Source of the DNA: Comamonas testosteroni
GTDB taxonomy: Bacteria; Pseudomonadota; Gammaproteobacteria; Burkholderiales; Burkholderiaceae_C
Assembly: GCF_003569915.1 (NCBI RefSeq)
Contig: NZ_KZ984452.1
Location: 58,658-122,657 of the forward strand
DNA: 64,000 bases
Direction of reading: 5' to 3'
Below, in pieces: positions 19,669-29,400 of this stretch. The notes under the pieces were generated by a model that saw only the letters and a program-made list of their open reading frames with translations, was not told where the DNA came from and searched no databases. Each line of letters opens with the position of its first letter. Within the stretch, counting starts at the first letter, position 1. Both the position numbers and the translations under genes were made by a program.

Positions 19669-19745
19669 GCGGCTGTAGCTCAGCTGGATAGAGTACTTGG
19701 CTACGAACCAAGGGGTCGTGGGTTCGATTCCTGCCAGCCGCACCA
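19669..19745 (+). tRNA. tRNA-Arg (ACG), first copy
   Basis: 77-nt tRNA with encoded CCA, acceptor GCGGCTG/CAGCCGC, anticodon loop CTACGAA (anticodon ACG). Identical over its whole length to the copy at 32108-32184. Before insertion of the IME it would have followed tRNA-Ser by about 11 nt, so the two were probably one transcript. Confidence 0.95.
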
Positions 19746-19753
19746 AACACGTC

Positions 19754-19787
19754 AAGCCTCAGAACAGAAATGTTCTGAGGCTTTTTC
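19754..19787 (+). terminator. Terminator after tRNA-Arg (first copy)
   Basis: Perfect 13-bp stem AAGCCTCAGAACA / TGTTCTGAGGCTT closed by a GAAA loop and followed by TTT. Confidence 0.9.
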
Positions 19788-19898
19788 GTTTGCGCTATTT
19801 CCGCCCGCCGTGTCTCCATTTCACGATGCGCTGTAAACGCATGTTTCTCATGACATGTCTATGAGTCGGATTGAATTCGAAGCTATTTGCACTTCAGT

Positions 19899-20096
19899 CT
19901 AGTGTTTTATTGGATGTAATGCTCCTATTTCAGGAGTTCCGATGGCTGCAAATTCAAAGTCAAGAAAAATTTGCATTTTAAAATCTTGAATTTGTTGCTG
20001 TCGCGTTGCTTTTTTGAGTAGTTCTGTAGTGATTGGATGATTTGAGTGTGAGTAAACGCTCTCAAATATCTTTTGGCTTGATGTGAGTAACGTCAT
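19899..20096 (-). CDS. Possible small ORF, 65 aa (doubtful)
   Basis: An open frame of 65 codons in the 530-nt spacer between tRNA-Arg and the giant gene. The peptide is unremarkable (no signal, no membrane helix, no recognised motif) and its ATG has no Shine-Dalgarno. It may be a remnant or chance frame. The rest of the spacer shows nothing else beyond the tRNA terminator and room for the promoter of the gene at 20277. Confidence 0.2.
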   Translation of the reverse strand: MTLLTSSQKIFESVYSHSNHPITTELLKKATRQQQIQDFKMQIFLDFEFAAIGTPEIGALHPIKH

Positions 20097-20276
20097 GAAT
20101 TCGCCTGATGGCCGCGTCAGCGGGCGACTACATGCTCCATTTTTAAAGAGACTCAGGCGCGCTCTTGCCTTGTCAATGCAAGAACTTCATCTATGACCTG
20201 ATAAAAAATGTAAGTGTGCGCACACATGATCTGAATCAGACAATCGCATCCTTCCTGTTTATGAAGCGATGGGCGT

Positions 20277-23200
20277 ATGGGGCGATCAATTTGGCGGACG
20301 TGGTTTGTGCGCATTCTGGTGCTGTTGCAACTGTTGTGGCTGCCGCATGCTGCCATGGCTGCTGCGTATGCGACCGATGGTGAGGGTAAGTACAAGGATC
20401 AGATTCTCTGGCTGACCTGGGGAGATGAATCCAACCCTTATGGCAAGGCTGGCCAGGCACTCGGAGCGGGCGCGAGGTCCGTGGCGAACTTGCCAGTGAC
20501 GGACGGTAAGAATCTGCAGGTCACTTGTACTTTGCAGAATCCTTCAGGTGCTTTGAGAAGCTATCGCCCCGGTGCCTACGGGATGGATCGCCTCAATTAT
20601 CTGTACCGGGTCGGCACGCAACTGATTTCAGGCGTGGCCAACACCGTGAATGGGGCCACAGTCAGTTTTCAGGTGAACTGCTCTGCCAATGTAGATGGCG
20701 CTCCCGTGGATTTGAAGGGCTTTGTGATCGCTGATGCGGAGTCCATGGGAAACAACGAGTACATCCAGTCCGAGGCTGAGGGCGATTGGTTTGTGATCGA
20801 CCGCTATCAGAATCAGCCTGCTCGTGGTCAGTATGTGGTGACCAAGAGTGCACTGGGCTCTGGTGTCAATGGACTGAAGGTGGCTTCCACGGTCGGTGAT
20901 CCAGGTAATACGACGGTCAATTTTCTGAAATTCACGCGCCCTGAACCGTCTAAGACCATGCAGTTCAGCGTCAAGGGTGGGGGCATTACTGCAATTGCCA
21001 TTGGCGTGGTGTTGCTGTCCGACTTTGGCGACGCGCCCAGCAGCTATGGCGATGCCATGCATGTGATCGGTGATATGCCATTGAGTCAGGACAGCATTGG
21101 CTCGTCTGGCTCGGCGGACGCTGCTGGCACGGCATCATCCGGTTTTGTGCTGGCGCAATTTCAGTCTCCCAGCATTGATTACCTCGGAACACGGGGGCCA
21201 GATGCAGAACCGGCTTCTCAGTCTGGCTTCGCCGCCAACGGCGATGACGCTAATGGTCTGTATCAGGATGAAGAAAATGGTTGGCCTGCACAGTACAAGT
21301 CTCTGAGCGGTCTGTTGGCCGGGGGGCAGCTATCCGTGCCGGTTACCTGTAAGGGTTCTGGCTTTGTTACGGGCTGGATTGATTTCAACGTCAATGGCGT
21401 GTTCGATGCAGGTGAGCGCTCCCAGATTGCAGCATGCAGCGGCACCGCTCAGTTGCAATGGACGGTGCCTCAGGATGTGAAGGCCACTGCTTCTGGCAAC
21501 AATAGCTATGTGCGTCTGCGCTATGCAACACGCGCTGCGGAAATCCAGAACGCGACCGGCTTTGCACAAGACGGTGAAGTGGAAGACCATGCCATCACTA
21601 TCCTGCAGCCCAAGCTCAGTATTGCCAAGTCCAGCAATGCAGGTGCAGCGGGCTGGACTGTAGGTCAGTCAGGCGCCATCTATACGCTGACGGTCAGCAA
21701 CCAGGGCCCGGTCTCCACCGGTACAAGCAGTACTGCGGGAGCGGTGAAGCCTCTGAAGGTGCTGGACTCCATGCCCAACGGCATTGTTCCGGGCTGGACC
21801 GGCACACAGGTTTTCAATGGCTGGTCCTGCTCTGCCAGCGGCCAGCTGGTGACTTGCGAGACGTCCAACCATTTGCAGGCCCAAGGCACTGCAGGCAGCA
21901 GCACCTCCTTTGATCTTCCGGTACAGGTGCAGGCTGCAGCGGCGACCGGCAATGACTTGGTGAATTACGCCAGCGTGGGTGGTGGATTGGATCCGAACAA
22001 TGGCGGCGAGCCTCCCAGTCCTCAGGGTTGCACGACGGCTGGCTATTGCGCAAGCACGACGGTTTCCATTGGTGAGCCGGGGATCACGGTGACCAAGACG
22101 GCATCTCCCGCCTCTCAAAGCCAGGTCAAGGTGGGTGACACGATCAACTACACCTTGGTGGTTACGGTGAAGACTGCGGCAACGCTGTCTCCTGTGGTAC
22201 TTAAGGACACATTGGGCGCGGGCCTCAAATACGCGGGTATCGCCAGCAATGCTGGAGGATTCATCGAAGGTGGCAGCGGCCTGTCGCGTAGCTTTACCTT
22301 GCCGACCGGCAAGCAGCCCGGTCAGTACACCATCACCTACAAGGCGACCGTTGAAAAAGACGCCAAGACCTCGGTCAACAATCTGGTGACTCCCACCGGC
22401 GGTGGCTCCCCCAACGATCCAAATGCCGACAACCCCTCCTGCGTAGGCGGCTGCTCGACCACTCACACCTTGGCCGGTCCTCTGGTGACGGTGACCAAGC
22501 TGTCTGATCCTGCATCTGGTACGACCGTCAAGGAAGGGCAGGTGATTACCTATACGATTCGCACAGTGGTGGAGCGTTCTCAGACACTGAGCCCAGTGGT
22601 GTTGACCGATACGCTGGGTGCAGCGCTCAAGGTTGGTGCGGTGATCTCCAATCAGGGTTATGTGCTGGCTCGCTCGAGTGGAACATCCGGTACCTTGACT
22701 TTGCCTACAGGCACAGCGCCGGGCACCTATGAAATCAAATACACGGCGCAGGTCAACGCTGCAGTGTCTGGTAGCCAGAACCTCAGTAATGTGGTGACCG
22801 CCACGGGTGGTGGCAATGAAGGCGAGACGCCGACTTGTACCACCTGTCAGACCAATCACAATCTGAGCAAGCCTAAGGTGGAATATTCCAAATCCACCAG
22901 AGCCGTCACAGCCAAGATTGATGGCGAGATTCGCTATCAGATTGATGTCAAAGTGACGGACGCGCCCACCACCGATGTGGTGACGTTGACGGACACCTTC
23001 CAGACGGGTCTGCAGTTTTCCAGAATGCAGGATGGGGGCTCGTTCACACAAGTGTCCTCGACCAGCAATTCTCTGGTTCTGAGCTTGCCCAAGGGAACTC
23101 CACCGGGCACTTATCAGGCGGTGTATTTCGCCAAGGTCATTGCGACCACTCCACCTGTGCAGAACGTGGTCAACGGCGTTGTTGCGACGGGTGGCGACAG

Positions 23201-26200
23201 CCCGGTCTGTGTGGCTCCTGGTTGCACGACGACGACACCGCTGACTTATTCCAATGTGGACTATCACAAGGCACTGCTTGGCTCGCCCAAGGAAGTGAAG
23301 GTGGGTCAGCAACTGGAATTCGTGATGACGATCGATGTTGCTGACACTGCCACAGCCCGCGCTCGTGTGTTCAAGGACACGCTGGGCACAGGACTCATCA
23401 AGAACACCACGGCCCCTGTGTTGCCTTCGACGCAATGGAGCGCCCAGTGGACCTCCAACAATGAGCTGAGCGTGACTACGCCTGCCACCTTGCCGGTTGG
23501 CAGCTATCAGGTGCATTACTTCGCCACGGTGACCAAGGATGCCGTGGGCACGGTCAAGAACTCTGTCAGTGCAGAGCCTGTAGCGGGTGTACCTACGCCT
23601 AACTGTTCGGTGGATTGCGCAACGGAAACGCCCGTGGCTCCGCCCAAGATCAGCTATCACAAGACATCGACAGCAACGTCCGCCAAGATTGGTGACAGCA
23701 TTCCTTATGTGCTGACCATCACGCTGGCTGATGCTGCTTTGACGGCGGACGCTGAATTGCTGGTGGACAACCTGAGCCAGGGCCTGACCTTCAACAACGA
23801 TGCCGCCAGCAGCTCTGCTCAGGTGAAAACCACTCTGAATGGTCAGAGTCTGGTGATCAAGTTCCTCAAGGGCACGGCTCCTGGCAGGTATACCGTCACT
23901 TACTCGGCACTGGTGGGTGCTGATGCCGTGAAGTCAGTCAACAACCGGGTTGACACGATCCCGTCCGATTCGGGGCTGACGCCTGTCTGCGATGCGTCTT
24001 GTTCGGTAGTCACGCCTATCGTGCGCCTGATTGATGCGGTCGATGATCCGCTGCCCAGCGTGTCCAGCACGCTGGGTAGTCCCTACGCGGGCAACGCCTA
24101 TGACAACGACACGCTCAACGGTGTACCTGTTGAACTGGGCAAAATCACCGGCAAGGTCATGACCCCCGCCACGCCCATCAACGGCGGCTCCGTGCCTGTG
24201 CTGGATGTGGCCACCGGTATCGTCTCCGTGCCTGCTGGCACGCCTGCGGGTGACTATTCCATCGTCTACCAGATCTGCGACAAGCTGCAGCCCACGCTGT
24301 GCGATACGGCCACCATCACCATTAAGGTGACGGCTTCGCCCATCGATGCCAAGGACGACACATACACGGGCAACCGTGGCTCCGGTGATCAGGTGGTGGG
24401 CAATGCCTACTCCGAGAATGACACGCTGGACGGCACACCGTTCACGCCTGATCGCATCACCGGCACGGTGACCACACCTGCTCAGCCCCTGGGTGGCGAC
24501 CCCCGCGTGCCGGTGCTGGATGTGACCACTGGCAAGGTGACCGTGCCCTCGGGCACACCTGCGGGTGACTACACCATCAACTACCGCATCTGCGAGAAGC
24601 TCAACCCCACTAACTGCGATGACGCGGTGATCAAGGTTACGGTCAAGCCTGACGAGTCGCTGCTGCGCATCGTCAAGACCGCTGCCGTGCGCACCGTCAA
24701 GATTGGTGACCTGGTGCGCTACAGCCTGCAGGTGCAGAACGTGGGCTCCGTGCCCGTGGTCAATGCCAATGTGATCGATACGGCGGCCAACGGCTTTACG
24801 TTTGTGGAAGGCTCCATGAGCGCTGTGGGTCTGGGCTCGTCGGTGTCTGCTTCGGGCGTGCGCCCTGTGCAGTTCAGCGGCGTGACGCTGGCCGTGGGCC
24901 AGACCGGCACCATCACTTACATGATGCGTGTGGGCGCTGGTGTGCGTCCGGGCAACCATGTCAACACCGCCTTTGCCCGCAACAACGTGGGTGACTCCAT
25001 CTCCAACCAGGCAACCGCTTCGGTGGAGCTGGTCAGCGATCCGCTGCTTGATGATTCTCTGATCTTTGGCACCGTGTTCGACGACCGTGACCGTGACGGC
25101 TGGCAAGACAGCGCCAAGGTCTCGGGCCTGAAGGCGCAGGGCGGTTTTGCACCTGCGGCTTATATCGCCAACTCCACTACCGTGGATCGTGGTGATGGTC
25201 AGGGCGCTCAGCCTGCTGCGGACGCCAGCGCTCCGCTGCTGCATGGTCTGGCTCTGGGCTCCATTACGGCCCGCCAGTCTGAAGCCGACCCCGTGGCCAA
25301 GCACACCGTGGTCATTCACCAGAAGCTGGCATCGCTGGACTTCACGGACGACTTTGTGCTGAGCAACGACCAGGGCGTGACCGTGCGCATGGACGCTGCC
25401 GGCAAGACCACGGTCGAGAAGACCGGTGAAGCTGCCGCTGGCCGCAATGCCGTGGCTCTGGAAGTCGAGCGCAAGATCAGCCAGGTCGCTGGCGGCTATG
25501 GCGTGGACTACATCATCCGCAGCACCGGTATTGACGAACGCGGTATCCCCGGCGTGCGTGTGGCTTCGGTGGAAGGTTTGCTGATGGAAACCGACCCCTT
25601 CGGTCGCTACCACCTGGTGGGTGTCAACGGTGGTCGCTGGGAGCGTGGTCGCAACTTCATCCTGAAGGTCGACCCCAGCACCTTGCCAGCGGGTGCCGAG
25701 TTCACCACCAGCAACCCGCTGCTGCGCCGCATCACTCCCGGCCTGCCTGTGCGCTTTGACTTTGGTGTGCAACTGAACCCCGAGTTCATGGCTGCCGAGC
25801 AAAAGACTGCCGAGATTGAATTGGGCAGCGTGCTGTTTGCCGCAGGCTCCACCGAGATCCGCAGCCAGTATCTGGGCGAGAACAGTGTGATCGCCAAGGT
25901 CGCTGCCAAGGTGCAGCAATACGGCGGCGGTGATCTGCTGATCAGCGCCAATGGAGAAAGCGAAGCCGTGGCCTTTGGCCGTGCTGATGCAGTGCGCAAG
26001 GCCATCGTGGCCCAGCTTCCTGCCGATGTGCAGGCGGCCACCAAGGTCACGGTGCGCAGTCAGGTCAATGACGCGGGCAGCCTGGTCAGCGGCGTCACCG
26101 CCAATGGCGCAGTGCTGGGCACCGTGCTGTTTGAAACCGACAAATCCGTGGTGCGCCCCGAGTTCCAGGAGCTGCTGCAAAAAGTGGCGGCCTATCTGAA

Positions 26201-26420
26201 CGCGCAGGGCGGCGGCATCGTCTCCATCGTCGGTCACACCGATGTGCGAGCCAGCCATGCCTACAACCAGAAGCTGGGCCTGGCCCGAGCCAAGGCGGTG
26301 TATGAGGCACTGCTGCCCCATCTGTCCGGTGAGTTGAAGCAAAAGCTTCAAGTCCAGGCAGAAGAGGGTGCAGCCCCAGCCTCCGCCCATCGCTCCAACA
26401 AGAAAGCCACGACTCACTGA
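20277..26420 (+). CDS. Giant secreted multidomain surface protein (CshA/GEVED/DUF11/SdrD-like, OmpA-like C-terminus)
   Basis: 2047 residues. Signal peptide 1-29 (LVLLQLLWLPHAAMA). Residues about 30-250 resemble the CshA non-repetitive adhesin domain; 251-440 a GEVED domain (starts DFGDAPSSYGDAMH, ends GEVEDHAI). Then come a DUF11-type beta-sandwich (about 446-600), five further related units of about 130 (starting near 602, 737, 867, 994 and 1124), two tandem 100-residue repeats (about 1253-1457, each with TPAGDY), another DUF11 unit, SdrD-B-like pieces (GTVFDDRDRDGWQDS near 1597; GIPGVRV near 1750) and two OmpA-like modules. The second OmpA module has SIVGHTDVR and looks able to bind peptidoglycan. 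Likely a cell-surface fibre or adhesin. A 10-nt gap to the barrel gene implies an operon. Confidence 0.85.
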   Translation: MGRSIWRTWFVRILVLLQLLWLPHAAMAAAYATDGEGKYKDQILWLTWGDESNPYGKAGQALGAGARSVANLPVTDGKNLQVTCTLQNPSGALRSYRPGAYGMDRLNYLYRVGTQLISGVANTVNGATVSFQVNCSANVDGAPVDLKGFVIADAESMGNNEYIQSEAEGDWFVIDRYQNQPARGQYVVTKSALGSGVNGLKVASTVGDPGNTTVNFLKFTRPEPSKTMQFSVKGGGITAIAIGVVLLSDFGDAPSSYGDAMHVIGDMPLSQDSIGSSGSADAAGTASSGFVLAQFQSPSIDYLGTRGPDAEPASQSGFAANGDDANGLYQDEENGWPAQYKSLSGLLAGGQLSVPVTCKGSGFVTGWIDFNVNGVFDAGERSQIAACSGTAQLQWTVPQDVKATASGNNSYVRLRYATRAAEIQNATGFAQDGEVEDHAITILQPKLSIAKSSNAGAAGWTVGQSGAIYTLTVSNQGPVSTGTSSTAGAVKPLKVLDSMPNGIVPGWTGTQVFNGWSCSASGQLVTCETSNHLQAQGTAGSSTSFDLPVQVQAAAATGNDLVNYASVGGGLDPNNGGEPPSPQGCTTAGYCASTTVSIGEPGITVTKTASPASQSQVKVGDTINYTLVVTVKTAATLSPVVLKDTLGAGLKYAGIASNAGGFIEGGSGLSRSFTLPTGKQPGQYTITYKATVEKDAKTSVNNLVTPTGGGSPNDPNADNPSCVGGCSTTHTLAGPLVTVTKLSDPASGTTVKEGQVITYTIRTVVERSQTLSPVVLTDTLGAALKVGAVISNQGYVLARSSGTSGTLTLPTGTAPGTYEIKYTAQVNAAVSGSQNLSNVVTATGGGNEGETPTCTTCQTNHNLSKPKVEYSKSTRAVTAKIDGEIRYQIDVKVTDAPTTDVVTLTDTFQTGLQFSRMQDGGSFTQVSSTSNSLVLSLPKGTPPGTYQAVYFAKVIATTPPVQNVVNGVVATGGDSPVCVAPGCTTTTPLTYSNVDYHKALLGSPKEVKVGQQLEFVMTIDVADTATARARVFKDTLGTGLIKNTTAPVLPSTQWSAQWTSNNELSVTTPATLPVGSYQVHYFATVTKDAVGTVKNSVSAEPVAGVPTPNCSVDCATETPVAPPKISYHKTSTATSAKIGDSIPYVLTITLADAALTADAELLVDNLSQGLTFNNDAASSSAQVKTTLNGQSLVIKFLKGTAPGRYTVTYSALVGADAVKSVNNRVDTIPSDSGLTPVCDASCSVVTPIVRLIDAVDDPLPSVSSTLGSPYAGNAYDNDTLNGVPVELGKITGKVMTPATPINGGSVPVLDVATGIVSVPAGTPAGDYSIVYQICDKLQPTLCDTATITIKVTASPIDAKDDTYTGNRGSGDQVVGNAYSENDTLDGTPFTPDRITGTVTTPAQPLGGDPRVPVLDVTTGKVTVPSGTPAGDYTINYRICEKLNPTNCDDAVIKVTVKPDESLLRIVKTAAVRTVKIGDLVRYSLQVQNVGSVPVVNANVIDTAANGFTFVEGSMSAVGLGSSVSASGVRPVQFSGVTLAVGQTGTITYMMRVGAGVRPGNHVNTAFARNNVGDSISNQATASVELVSDPLLDDSLIFGTVFDDRDRDGWQDSAKVSGLKAQGGFAPAAYIANSTTVDRGDGQGAQPAADASAPLLHGLALGSITARQSEADPVAKHTVVIHQKLASLDFTDDFVLSNDQGVTVRMDAAGKTTVEKTGEAAAGRNAVALEVERKISQVAGGYGVDYIIRSTGIDERGIPGVRVASVEGLLMETDPFGRYHLVGVNGGRWERGRNFILKVDPSTLPAGAEFTTSNPLLRRITPGLPVRFDFGVQLNPEFMAAEQKTAEIELGSVLFAAGSTEIRSQYLGENSVIAKVAAKVQQYGGGDLLISANGESEAVAFGRADAVRKAIVAQLPADVQAATKVTVRSQVNDAGSLVSGVTANGAVLGTVLFETDKSVVRPEFQELLQKVAAYLNAQGGGIVSIVGHTDVRASHAYNQKLGLARAKAVYEALLPHLSGELKQKLQVQAEEGAAPASAHRSNKKATTH

Positions 26421-26430
26421 GGTTCAGATC

Positions 26431-29400
26431 ATGAAAATGAAATTGCTTGACTACACCATCATGAGTTTGATGGCGGGTTCGGCGGCTGGAGTCTGGGCCG
26501 CCGAGACCAAGGCTGAGGTGGCTGCGGCCACCGTGGCCAACCCTGTTGCTCCTAAAACAGAAGCTGTACCCCAAGGCAAGGATTGCGCTGAAGGCCAATG
26601 CGATGCGGATGGTCAGATGCTGTTCCGCCTCAAGTCCGAGAGCTACGACAAGCCCGTGACGCAGGGTCTGAGCGAGCACTCCAGTTCGCAGGAGCTGGCA
26701 CCGGACCGCCGTGTCTCCCTGGGCCTGAAGGCTCCGGGCAAGGCTGATGTGCGAGGCCGCTTCTCTTTCTCGCTGCCTGCGGGCGGCGTGATCTGGGCCA
26801 CCGAAGATCCGACCCTGGGCAAGGCCGAGCTGACCGCATCCGGTCCTACGCTGGTGCCGTTTGACACGGGCCGCATCACCAAGCCCGTGAACTTCTACGT
26901 GCGCAGCAACTACCCGGCCTTTATCGAGCGCATGGAGCTGCTGGTCTTCCGTAGCAGCGACACCGACTTTGTGAAGCCCGTGGCGACCGTGCCGCTGAAG
27001 GTGGGCGCTGTCATGCAGACCGAATGGGACGGCCAGCTCTCGCCCGAGTACCGCTACCGCTTGGGTGACGAGCTGATCTACATCGTGCGTGCCTACGGCA
27101 AGGCGCAAGATGGCAAGAACGTCCAGTTCGACGAAACCTACCCCAGCAAATTCCAGCTCGTCACCCCGCAGGACGAACAGCGTGCCAACACGCTGCTGCG
27201 TGACAATCTGGAAAAGTCCATGAACAACTCGCTGTCGCTGCAGCAGGCCTTGCAACAAAGCCTGATCAACAGCGCGTTTGCGGGCAATGGGCTGCGCATG
27301 CAGAACATTCCGTTCTACGGCTCCCGCGTGCGGGTTCAGGGTCGCAACATCCCTGAAGGCACCATGCTGCAGATCAACGGGCAAAGCTACCCCGTGGACA
27401 TGGAAGGCAAGTTTGTTGCCGAGTACATGATGCCCGTGGGCCAGCATGAGTTCGATGTGGCTGTCGATGGCCGGGGTGGCCGCACCGAGCGCAAGCTGGG
27501 CGTGGATGTCACCGGCGAATACTTCTTCGGCGTGGCCATGGCCGATGTGACGCTGCAGGGCAACCGCATCAGCGGCTCCAAGTCCGGCTTTGTGGAAGAG
27601 GGCCGGGACAAGGACTTGCTCACCGACGCACGCCTGGCCTTCTATATGAAGTCCAAGGTCCAGTCCAAGTACCTGATCACCGCCCAGGCCGACACCACAG
27701 AGCGCCAGATCGGCAGTCTCTTCAACGGCTTTACCGACACCTATGCCAAGGACGTCTTCCGCCGTCTGGACCCTGACCAGTACTACCTGACCTACGGCGA
27801 CGACTCCACCACCACACGCGATGTGGACACGCAAGGGCGCATGTACCTGCGGGCTGACTGGGACAAGAACCAGGCCCTGTGGGGCAACTACGCTACTGGC
27901 CTGACCGGCACCGAGTACGCGCAATACCAGCGCTCGCTCTACGGTGCAGCGCTGAACTGGCGCAGCAACGAAACCACGCGTCTGGGCGACCCCAAGTCCC
28001 AGCTGCGCGTGTTCGGCTCGGACAGCAACACCGCCCACGGCCACACCACACTGCTGGGCACGGGCGGCAGTCTTTACTACCTGCGCCACACCGACATCCT
28101 GCCCGGCTCGGAAATCGTCATGCTCGAAGTGCGTGACAAGGCCACGGGCCGCACCATCAGCAGCCAGCAGATGGTGCGAGGCGCCGACTATGAAGTGGAC
28201 TCCTACCAAGGCCGCATCATCACGCGCCGTCCCCTGTCGCAGATCGCCAGCGAAAGCACCAGCTCCATCACCCGTGATGCACCGCTGTCCGGCTACGAGC
28301 AGCGCCTGCTGGTGGACTACGAATACGCTCCCAGCGACCTGCGCAAGAACCTGACCCTGGGCGGTCGTGGCAAGCAATGGATTGGCGAGCACCTGGCCGT
28401 GGGCGGCACCTATGTGGACGAACAGAACCAGGGCGACGACTACAAGCTCAAGAGCGTGGACGTCACCTTGCAGGCAGGCCGTGGCACCTATCTGAAGGTC
28501 GAGCGCAGCCACAGCGAATCCACCAGCGTGCCCGTGTTCTTCTCGGACAACGGCGGCCTGAGCTTTACCCGCATGAACCCCGATGCCGCACGCAAGGGCA
28601 ATGCCACCTCGGTGGAAGCCCGTGTCAATCTGCAAGAGCAAGGCATCACGCAAAGCGCCTGGAGCGCAGGCACCTGGTGGCGCAAGGTCGATGCCGGCTT
28701 CTCCACCGCCCGCACCGACTACCTGGGCCAGAACATCACCGAATACGGCGGTGAACTGCTGGGCGAGTTGCGCCCCGACATGACCCTCTACGCCAAGCAC
28801 AGCCGTGCCGAGCGCGGCGGTGAGTCGCTCACGCAAACCCAGGTCACCACCGAATGGCGCATGGACGACAAGCGGGCGTTGACGGCAGAAGTGCGCCGCA
28901 TCGACGAAGACCGCTACACCGGCCAGGGCATTGGCACGCTGGCTGCGCTCAAGTACAGCCAGCGCATCAGCCCGTCTCTGGAGCTGTACGGCATTGGCCA
29001 GGGCACGCTCGACAACGACGGCGGCAAATACCGCAACAACGATGCGCTCACCGCTGGTGCCCGCTACCTGTTCGGCAACCAGTCCTCCGTCAGCGGCGAA
29101 GCCACCCACGGCAGCCGTGGTGATGCGCTGACCGTCTCCGGCGAATACCGGCTCACGCCCGAGCACAGCTTCTACGGCGGCTACACCGTCTCCACCGACA
29201 CCACCCAGTACGACAGCCTGTTCAACAACGGCAAGCGTCCTGGCTGGACCATGGGTCAGCGCTGGCGCCTGAGCCAGCGCACCAACATCTTCAACGAAAG
29301 CCAGTACCTGAAGGACCCCACCACGGGCAGTGGCCTGGCCCACACCTTTGGCATGGACTTCTATCCCGGCCAGAACTGGCGTCTGGGCTACACCCTGCAG

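Noticed and set aside
19600..19836. 78-codon plus-strand frame
   Set aside because: Runs through attR, tRNA-Arg and its terminator.
21669..23660. Long minus-strand open frame opposite the giant gene
   Set aside because: Rich in His, Arg and Gly with no domain; a mirror of the plus-strand protein frame with high-GC codons.
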